Source of the DNA: Mycobacterium sp. 1081908.1
GTDB lineage: Bacteria; Actinomycetota; Actinomycetes; Mycobacteriales; Mycobacteriaceae
Length of the DNA stretch: 64,000 nucleotides
Reading direction: 5' to 3'
NCBI RefSeq assembly: GCF_001673535.1
Contig: NZ_LZLY01000143.1
Location: 36,925-100,924 of the forward strand
Shown one piece after another: positions 58,861 through 64,000 of the stretch; the stretch's first letter is position 1, and the number at the start of each line of letters is the position of its first letter. The notes beneath the pieces are model-generated. The model saw nothing but the letters and a program-made list of their open reading frames with translations. It ran no database searches and had not been told where the DNA came from. Position numbers and translations under genes: made by a program.

Positions 58861-60066
58861 ATGGCAATCAATTTGGAACTGCCCCGCAAGCTGCAGTCGG
58901 TGATCGTCAAGACCCATCAGGGCGCCGCCGAGATGATGCGGCCGATCGCGCGCAAGTACGACCTCAAGGAGCACGCCTACCCCGTCGAGCTGGACACCCT
59001 GATCAGCCTTTTCGAGGGGGCTTCCGAGTCAATCCAATTCGCCGGGGCCGACGCGCTGCGGGACGAGGACGAGGACCGGGACCGAAACCACAACGGCGCC
59101 AACATGGCCGCGCTGCTGCAGACCATGGAGGCCTGCTGGGGCGACGTCGCGATGATGCTGTCGGTCCCCTATCAGGGGCTGGGTAACGCCGCCATCTCCG
59201 CGGTCGCCACCGACGAACAGCTGGAACGCCTGGGCAAGGTATGGGCGGCGATGGCCATCACCGAACCCGGCTTTGGATCCGACTCGGCGGCGGTGTCGAC
59301 CACCGCCAAGCTCGACGGCGACGAGTACGTCATCAACGGCGAGAAGATCTTCGTCACCGCGGGCTCGCGCGCCACCCACATCGTGGTGTGGGCGACGCTG
59401 GACAAGTCAGCGGGCCGCGCCGCGATCAAGTCCTTCATCGTGCCGCGCGAACATCCCGGCGTCACCGTCGAACGCCTCGAGCACAAGCTGGGCATCAAGG
59501 GTTCGGACACCGCCGCGATCCGGTTCGACAACGTCCGCATTCCCAAGGACAACCTGCTGGGCAATCCCGAAATCGAGGTCGGCAAGGGCTTTTCGGGGGT
59601 GATGGAGACCTTCGACAACACGCGCCCGATCGTCGCCGCCATGGCCATCGGCGTCGGCCGTGCCGCGCTGGAGGAAATCCGCAAGATCCTCACCGAGGCG
59701 GGGGTCGAGATCTGCTACGACCGGCCGTCGCACGCCCAAAGCGCGGCCGCCGCCGAGTTCCTGCGGATGGAGGCCGACTGGGAGGCCAGCTACCTGCTGT
59801 CGCTGCGCGCGGCGTGGCAGGCCGACAACAAGATCCCCAACTCCAAAGAAGCGTCGATGAGCAAGGCCAAGGCCGGGCGGATGGCCAGCGACGTCACCCT
59901 CAAGTCCGTCGAATTGGCTGGCACCGCAGGGTATTCCGAGCAGTCACTGCTGGAGAAGTGGGCGCGCGATTCCAAGATCCTGGACATCTTCGAGGGCACC
60001 CAGCAGATTCAGCAGCTGGTGGTCGCCCGCCGCCTGCTCGGCCTGTCGTCGGCGCAGCTCAAGTAG
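58861..60066 (+). CDS. fadE23: Acyl-CoA dehydrogenase FadE23
   Basis: 401 residues. FAD-binding AITEPGFGSDSAAV, NGEKIFVTAGSRATHIVVWA, VERLEHKLGIKGSDTAAIRFDNVRIP, and the catalytic Glu region LDIFEGTQQIQQLVVARRLL near the C-terminus. Orthologous to Rv3140. FadE23/FadE24 pairs are reported to form mixed tetramers for unusual acyl-CoA substrates. It begins 32 bp after fadE24 with a purine-rich ribosome site, so they share a transcript and the upstream palindrome. Confidence 0.93.
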   Translation: MAINLELPRKLQSVIVKTHQGAAEMMRPIARKYDLKEHAYPVELDTLISLFEGASESIQFAGADALRDEDEDRDRNHNGANMAALLQTMEACWGDVAMMLSVPYQGLGNAAISAVATDEQLERLGKVWAAMAITEPGFGSDSAAVSTTAKLDGDEYVINGEKIFVTAGSRATHIVVWATLDKSAGRAAIKSFIVPREHPGVTVERLEHKLGIKGSDTAAIRFDNVRIPKDNLLGNPEIEVGKGFSGVMETFDNTRPIVAAMAIGVGRAALEEIRKILTEAGVEICYDRPSHAQSAAAAEFLRMEADWEASYLLSLRAAWQADNKIPNSKEASMSKAKAGRMASDVTLKSVELAGTAGYSEQSLLEKWARDSKILDIFEGTQQIQQLVVARRLLGLSSAQLK

Positions 60067-60586
60067 CGACCGGGAGCGGAGGGTCCACCTCGTCGTCCGG
60101 CCCGAGCAGGTCCAGCTGCCACCACTCGACGTCGTGCCAGGCGCCGCTTTTCCACCCGACACGGCGGTAACGGCCCACCGGCCGAAAGCCATTCGCTCGA
60201 TGGAGCGCATTGCTGGCATCGTTGGGTTGCGCGATCCCCGCGAACGCGCGCCGGAAGCCGCGTTGGGCGAGGCGCTGCAGTAGTTCCGCATAGAGCATCC
60301 GGCCGCAGCCGGTACCTCGGTGGTCCTGCGCGACGTAGACGCTCGTTTCGACCGACCACTGGTACGCGGCGCGCGAATTGAACTGGTGCGCATACGCATA
60401 ACCTGCGACCGCTCCGTCGACCTCGAGCACCAGCCATTCGTGGGCACCAACGATGCGCTCCGCCATTTTCTCGATCGTCGGCTCTTCCGTCTCGAACGTG
60501 ATTGCGGTATCGAGCACGTAAGGACGGTAAACCTCGACACACGCCGCGGCATCGGCGGCGGTGGCGGGTCGGACACGGGACGGCAT
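60059..60586 (-). CDS. GNAT N-acetyltransferase, phosphinothricin-acetyltransferase-like
   Basis: 175 residues: VRPATAADAAACVEVYRPYVLDTAITFETEEPT is the PAT-type N-terminus, VAGYAYAHQFNSRAAYQWSVETSVYV the core strands, and DHRGTGCGRMLYAELLQRL the acetyl-CoA loop (R-G-x-G-x-G/C). ANGFRPVGRYRRVGWKSGAWHDVEWWQL is the usual end. Acetylates a small amine such as phosphinothricin or methionine sulfone. ATG 60586 overlaps the aldo/keto reductase stop by 1 bp (TGATG). Its 3' end overlaps fadE23 by 8 bp. Confidence 0.85.
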   Translation of the reverse strand: MPSRVRPATAADAAACVEVYRPYVLDTAITFETEEPTIEKMAERIVGAHEWLVLEVDGAVAGYAYAHQFNSRAAYQWSVETSVYVAQDHRGTGCGRMLYAELLQRLAQRGFRRAFAGIAQPNDASNALHRANGFRPVGRYRRVGWKSGAWHDVEWWQLDLLGPDDEVDPPLPVAT

Positions 60587-61443
60587 CAAGTAGCGACGGC
60601 GTCCAGCTGCTCGCGGGTGTCCTCGTCCAGCTCGACGGACGCGACGTCCATGTTCTCCTCCAGGTGCCGCACCGACGAGGTGCCCGGGATCAGCAGCACG
60701 TTGGGCGCCACGCTCAGCGTCCAGGCCAGCGCGACCTGCGCCGGCGTGCGGCCGAGCCGCTGCGCGGCGTCGACGACCAGCGGGTGGGTCAGCACCGGGT
60801 TGGGCCGCGCGAAGGCCGCGCCGAGCGGGAAGAACGGAACGAATGCAATCCCGCGCCTGGTGCACTCCTCCAGCACCGAGGCCGACTCTCGCGCAACGAG
60901 ATTGAAAGCGTTTTGCACGCAGGCGATCTCGGTCCGTTCGAGGGCGTGCAGCAGGTGCTCACGGTTGATGCTGCTCAGCCCGATGCCACCGATCAGCCCC
61001 TCGTCGCGCGCGGCGATCATGACCGAAAGCTGCTCGTCGAACAGTTCGTCCGGCCCGTCGCTCTCGAAGAGCCTCAGGTTGACCGCGGCCAGCCGATCGA
61101 CGCCGAGGGCGCTCAGGTTGGTCTCGATGTCGCGGCGCAGGTCGGCCGGCTCCTCGACCGGCAGCCAGGCGCCGGTTTCGTCGCGGCGCCCGCCGACCTT
61201 GCTCACCAACGCCAGGTTCTGCGGATACGGATGCAGCGCCTCGCGGATGAGCTCGTTGGCCACGTCGGGGCCGTAGAACTGCGCGGTGTCGATGTGATCG
61301 ACCCCGAGTTCGACCGCCCGCCGCAGCACCGCCAGCGCTTCGTCGCGGTCCCGCGGCGGCCCGAACACATTCGGACCGGGCAGTTGCATTGCGCCGAAGC
61401 CGATGCGGGCGACGGAAAAGCCACCGAGTGGAAAGGATTCCAT
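60586..61443 (-). CDS. Aldo/keto reductase
   Basis: 285 residues, NADPH-dependent TIM barrel. ARIGFGAMQLPGPNVFGPPRDRDEAL, catalytic IDTAQFYG (Asp, Tyr), LVSKVGG (Lys), and the NADPH-phosphate clamp IPGTSSVRHLEENM. The catalytic His position reads RLFESD, so the tetrad is not canonical, as in several bacterial AKRs. First gene of a unit with the GNAT gene. Divergent from the acrylyl-CoA-reductase-like gene, 23 bp apart. Confidence 0.85.
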   Translation of the reverse strand: MESFPLGGFSVARIGFGAMQLPGPNVFGPPRDRDEALAVLRRAVELGVDHIDTAQFYGPDVANELIREALHPYPQNLALVSKVGGRRDETGAWLPVEEPADLRRDIETNLSALGVDRLAAVNLRLFESDGPDELFDEQLSVMIAARDEGLIGGIGLSSINREHLLHALERTEIACVQNAFNLVARESASVLEECTRRGIAFVPFFPLGAAFARPNPVLTHPLVVDAAQRLGRTPAQVALAWTLSVAPNVLLIPGTSSVRHLEENMDVASVELDEDTREQLDAVAT

Positions 61444-61466
61444 GGGGTGAGGTTAGCGTCGTCGGT

Positions 61467-62465
61467 ATGGAAACGTTTCAAGCGCTGGTGGCGCGTCAGG
61501 ACGGTGACCGGATAACCGCGTCGGTCGAGACGCTGAGCGCCTCCGACCTGCCTCCCGGCGAGGTGACGATCCGCGTGGAGTATTCGAGCGTCAACTTCAA
61601 GGACGCGCTGGCGGTCACGCCCGGAGGCGGCGTGGTGCGCAACTATCCCGTCGTGCCGGGCATCGACCTGACCGGCGAGGTCGTCGAGTCGCACTCCCCC
61701 GACTTCGCCGTCGGCGACAAGGTGCTGGCCCACGGCTATGCGATCGGCACCGGCCACCACGGCGGCTACGCCGAATACGCCCGGTTGCCGGCCGACCAGG
61801 TGGTGGCCCTGGGCGGCTTGAGCCCGTATGAGGGCGCGGCGATCGGCACCGCCGGCTTTACCGCCGCCATGAGCGTGCAGGCGTTGATCGACTGGGGTGT
61901 CCAACCCGGCGCCGGGTCGGTCGTCGTCACCGGCGCCTCCGGCGGCGTCGGCTCGGTCAGCGTGGACCTGCTGGCGGCCGCCGGGTACCGGGTGGTGGCG
62001 TCGAGCGGCAAGGAAAGCGCGGCCGATTTGCTGAAAGAGCTTGGCGCCGCGGAGGTTATCGGACGGCTGCCGGAAGATCCCGATGCCAAGCCGCGGCCGC
62101 TGGCCAAGGCGCGCTGGGCGGCGGGGGTGGATTGTGTGGGCGGCGCGACGCTGGCCGATGTGCTCAGCGCGGTGGACTACGGCGGGGCGGTCGCCTGCAG
62201 CGGCCTCACGGGTGGCCCGGCGCTGCACACCACGGTGATGCCGTTCATCCTGCGCGGCATCGCGCTGCTCGGGATGGATTCGGTGCTGCTGCCGATCGGC
62301 CCGCGCCGGAAGCTGTGGGCGCTGCTGGGCGATTCGTTGCGGCCGCGTCACCTCGATTCGCTCACCAGCGACGTGGACGTCAAGGACGTGGTCGGCGTCC
62401 TCGACCAGCTGCGCGCCGGCGCCTTCACCGGCCGGGCGGTGGTGCGGGTCGCCGGCGGATTCTGA
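61467..62465 (+). CDS. MDR oxidoreductase, acrylyl-CoA reductase (AcuI/YhdH) type
   Basis: 332 residues. ARQDGDRITASVETLSASDLPPGEVTIRVEYSSVNFKDALA and VPGIDLTGEVVES mark the YhdH/AcuI branch; GYAEYARLPADQVVALGG and VVTGASGGVGSVSVDLLAAAGY form the NADPH fold. No zinc ligands. AcuI detoxifies acrylyl-CoA to propionyl-CoA. ATG 61467 lies 8 bp after a TTAGCG box, so a leaderless message is possible. Confidence 0.82.
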   Translation: METFQALVARQDGDRITASVETLSASDLPPGEVTIRVEYSSVNFKDALAVTPGGGVVRNYPVVPGIDLTGEVVESHSPDFAVGDKVLAHGYAIGTGHHGGYAEYARLPADQVVALGGLSPYEGAAIGTAGFTAAMSVQALIDWGVQPGAGSVVVTGASGGVGSVSVDLLAAAGYRVVASSGKESAADLLKELGAAEVIGRLPEDPDAKPRPLAKARWAAGVDCVGGATLADVLSAVDYGGAVACSGLTGGPALHTTVMPFILRGIALLGMDSVLLPIGPRRKLWALLGDSLRPRHLDSLTSDVDVKDVVGVLDQLRAGAFTGRAVVRVAGGF

Positions 62466-62487
62466 GTCGGCGTTAGGCTGTCCGACC

Positions 62488-63459
62488 ATGCGGGCGGCAC
62501 GGGTGACTCGGCTGGATGGTCCGGACGCGATCGAGGTGGCGGAGGTCGACGAACCCTCCGGCGACGGGGTGGTCGTGGAGGTGCACGCCGCCGGCGCCGC
62601 GTTCCCCGACGCGCTGCTGACCCGCGGTCTGTATCAGTACCGGCCCGAGCCGCCGTTCGTGCTCGGAGCCGAGATCGCCGGCGTGGTGCGGTCGGCGCCG
62701 GACGGCACCCATGTGAAAGCCGGCGACCGGGTCGTCGCATTGACGATGCTGTCCGGCGGCATGGCCGAGGTGGCCGTCGTGCAGCCCGACCGGGTGTTCA
62801 AGCTGCCGGACAACGTGAGCTTCGAGGCGGGCGCCGGCCTGCTCTTCAACGACCTGACGGTGTACTTCGCGCTGACCGTGCGCGGGCGCCTGGCCCACGG
62901 CGAGACCGTGCTGGTGCACGGCGCCGCCGGCGGGATCGGGACGTCGACGCTGCGGCTGGCATCGCTGCTCGGGGCAACCCGCACCATCGCGGTCGTCAGC
63001 ACCGAAGACAAGGCCGACGTCGCGACGGCCGCCGGCGCCACCGATGTGGTGCTGGCCGAGGGCTTCAAGGACGCGGTCAAGGAACTCACCGGCGGCCGCG
63101 GCGTCGATGTGGTGGTGGACCCGGTCGGCGGCGACCGGTTCACCGATTCGCTGCGCTCGCTCGCCCCCGGCGGGCGGCTGCTGGTGATCGGGTTCACCGG
63201 CGGGGACATCCCGACGGTCAAGGTGAACCGGCTGCTGCTCAACAACATTGACGTCGTCGGCGTGGGCTGGGGAGCGTGGACCGCGACGCACCCCGACGCG
63301 CTGGCCGAGCAGTGGGCCGGGCTGGAGGCGCTGCTCAGCTCGGGCCGGCTGGCCGCCCCGACGCCCGAGGTCTACCCGCTGGAGCAGGCGGCCGCGGCGG
63401 TCGCGTCGCTCGAAAACCGCACCGCCAAAGGCAAAGTTGTGGTGCGCGTCCGCGACTAA
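62488..63459 (+). CDS. fadB4: NADPH:quinone-oxidoreductase-family MDR protein FadB4
   Basis: 323 residues. Zinc-free MDR: AAGAAFPDALLTRGLYQYRPEPPFVLGAEIAG, GAGLLFNDLTVYFAL, and dinucleotide loop VLVHGAAGGIGTSTLRLASLLG. Orthologous by position and sequence type to Rv3141 (FadB4), annotated as a quinone oxidoreductase despite its name. It follows the AcuI-like gene by 22 bp with its own TAGGCT box. Confidence 0.85.
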   Translation: MRAARVTRLDGPDAIEVAEVDEPSGDGVVVEVHAAGAAFPDALLTRGLYQYRPEPPFVLGAEIAGVVRSAPDGTHVKAGDRVVALTMLSGGMAEVAVVQPDRVFKLPDNVSFEAGAGLLFNDLTVYFALTVRGRLAHGETVLVHGAAGGIGTSTLRLASLLGATRTIAVVSTEDKADVATAAGATDVVLAEGFKDAVKELTGGRGVDVVVDPVGGDRFTDSLRSLAPGGRLLVIGFTGGDIPTVKVNRLLLNNIDVVGVGWGAWTATHPDALAEQWAGLEALLSSGRLAAPTPEVYPLEQAAAAVASLENRTAKGKVVVRVRD

Positions 63460-63617
63460 CGTCGCCCCGTTCTCGCGCGACACATAAACGTCGGCGAAGA
63501 CGCGCCGGAGCGGTGCGCAGCGGATTAAGTCTCGCGAAGCCCACCCTTGTGCGGTGCCAAAACAAAAAGTAATGTCACTTTCAGTTTCTGCCGTTCGCCG
63601 GAGCCCGGGAGTCGCCC

Positions 63618-63797
63618 ATGGAATCCTTCGTTCACTTGCGAAAAGGCAGGACGCCGCGCCGGCTTCATGCCGATCTCGGCGGGCTCAAGGACGACGAGCT
63701 GGGCCGGGGCGGGTTCACCGGCCGGACCGCCAACATGTACCGGCGCAACGACCCCACCGCATATCGGTCGGTCGGCCCGCTGTCCCCCGTCGACGTG
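63618..63797 (+). pseudogene. hmgA: 5' fragment of homogentisate 1,2-dioxygenase (forward copy)
   Basis: ATG 63618 opens MESFVHLRKGRTPRRLHADL and GGLKDDELGRGGFTGRTANM, then YRRNDPTAYRSVGPLSPVDV: the N-terminus of homogentisate dioxygenase (tyrosine/phenylalanine catabolism). At 63797 the reading leaves the homology and enters an inverted copy of the same gene. The remaining ~320 residues, with the iron site, are absent. Confidence 0.8.
63721..63797 (+). repeat. Left arm of a perfect inverted repeat in hmgA
   Basis: 77 bp identical to the reverse complement of 63924-64000 (GCCGGACCGC at 63721 pairs with GCGGTCCGGC at the window end). The loop is 126 bp. The arms reach the window edge and may continue. 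Confidence 0.9.
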
Positions 63798-64000
63798 ACG
63801 GGTGTAGAACGGCATCTCCTCGTGGCGGCGGCTCAACAGGATTCGGCAGTCGTCGTTGCTGAACATCAGCAGGGGCCCGCCACCGGCGTCGGTCGCATCG
63901 CTGGGTTTCAATTCCCCGGCGAGCACGTCGACGGGGGACAGCGGGCCGACCGACCGATATGCGGTGGGGTCGTTGCGCCGGTACATGTTGGCGGTCCGGC
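63785..64000 (-). CDS. hmgA: Homogentisate 1,2-dioxygenase, partial (reverse copy)
   Basis: On the minus strand the gene enters from beyond 64000: TANMYRRNDPTAYRSVGPL, SPVDVLAGELKPSDATDAGG, GPLLMFSNDDCRILLSRRHE and MPFYTRHVDG are continuous homogentisate dioxygenase residues (about 40-110). After HVDG (63785) it runs into the forward copy and is lost. The start codon is outside the window. One of the two copies must be a rearrangement product. Confidence 0.75.
63924..64000 (-). repeat. Right arm of the hmgA inverted repeat
   Basis: Reverse complement of 63721-63797. The junction lies in CCCCGTCGACGTG (63785-63797), which contains the palindrome GTCGAC and occurs naturally at two places in the gene, consistent with a microhomology switch. 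Confidence 0.9.

Noticed and set aside
61203..62489. 428-codon minus-strand frame opposite the AcuI-like gene
   Set aside because: Antisense shadow with Arg/His/Gln-rich composition; the + strand gene has full MDR motifs.
63525..63986. 153-codon minus-strand frame as a complete small gene
   Set aside because: Its N-terminal part is the middle of hmgA and its C-terminal part is the antisense of the forward copy; an artefact of the inverted repeat.

Overview
GC-rich window from a mycobacterium, most likely a slow-growing non-tuberculous species. The evidence is a PPE protein, a PE-domain lipase, an EspC/WXG-type protein, F420-type (LLM) oxidoreductases, mycofactocin-type SDRs, a DUF222/HNH (13E12) gene and a tmRNA whose tag reads ADSHQRDYALAA. 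Species cannot be assigned from the sequence alone. Gene order, compared from memory with M. tuberculosis H37Rv, falls into three colinear blocks: about 3.7-11.0 kb matches Rv3068c-Rv3075c (pgmA, two crcB, LLM, DUF488, 13E12, CitE-like); about 35-54 kb matches Rv3097c-Rv3106 (lipY, ssrA, Rv3099c, smpB, ftsX, ftsE, Rv3103c, Rv3104c, prfB, fprA); about 54-63.5 kb matches Rv3134c-Rv3141 (USP/dosR remnant, PPE51, Rv3137, fadE24, fadE23, fadB4). Accessory DNA fills the gaps.

Layout. 0-2.4 kb: DUF1906 protein, cytochrome P450, tRNA-Ala. 2.4-11.8 kb: MFS exporter, phosphoglucomutase, fluoride channel pair, GNAT, LLM, DUF488, SOS-type 13E12 gene, DsbA-like and CitE-like proteins. 11.8-14.4 kb: a WGxxGxxG protein and a hemerythrin-like protein, each behind a SigF-like promoter, then SelO. 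14.4-19.3 kb: a TetR gene divergent from a catabolic operon (two mycofactocin-type SDRs, a CMD-like protein, an aldehyde dehydrogenase, a truncated FMO), with two matching operators between them. 19.3-24.7 kb: LLM gene, tandem TetR duplicates, DUF732 proteins, a secreted amidase. 24.7-28.2 kb: a GlnA1-like glutamine synthetase and an RCK-gated K+ channel. 28.2-30.8 kb: a compact EspC-like / WXG toxin / immunity cassette. 30.9-36.2 kb: cell-wall and lipid enzymes, including a fused kinase-MurQ etherase and a PE-LipY lipase.

37.3-43.1 kb looks like a genomic island at the 3' end of ssrA. It is bounded by a 22-bp direct repeat and carries an Mrr-like nuclease, a serine resolvase, an Lrp-like regulator, an esterase and a CoA-transferase. 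43.1-53.9 kb is a housekeeping run (tmRNA and SmpB, FtsEX, MscS, RF2, FprA) with an inserted TPR/AAA gene pair. 53.9-54.7 kb holds a decayed in-frame fusion of the DosR-operon USP gene with dosR, still preceded by a DosR-box-like site. The right end carries fatty-acid genes behind a perfect 24-bp palindrome and ends in an inverted duplication of the 5' part of homogentisate dioxygenase, which may be biological or an assembly artefact.
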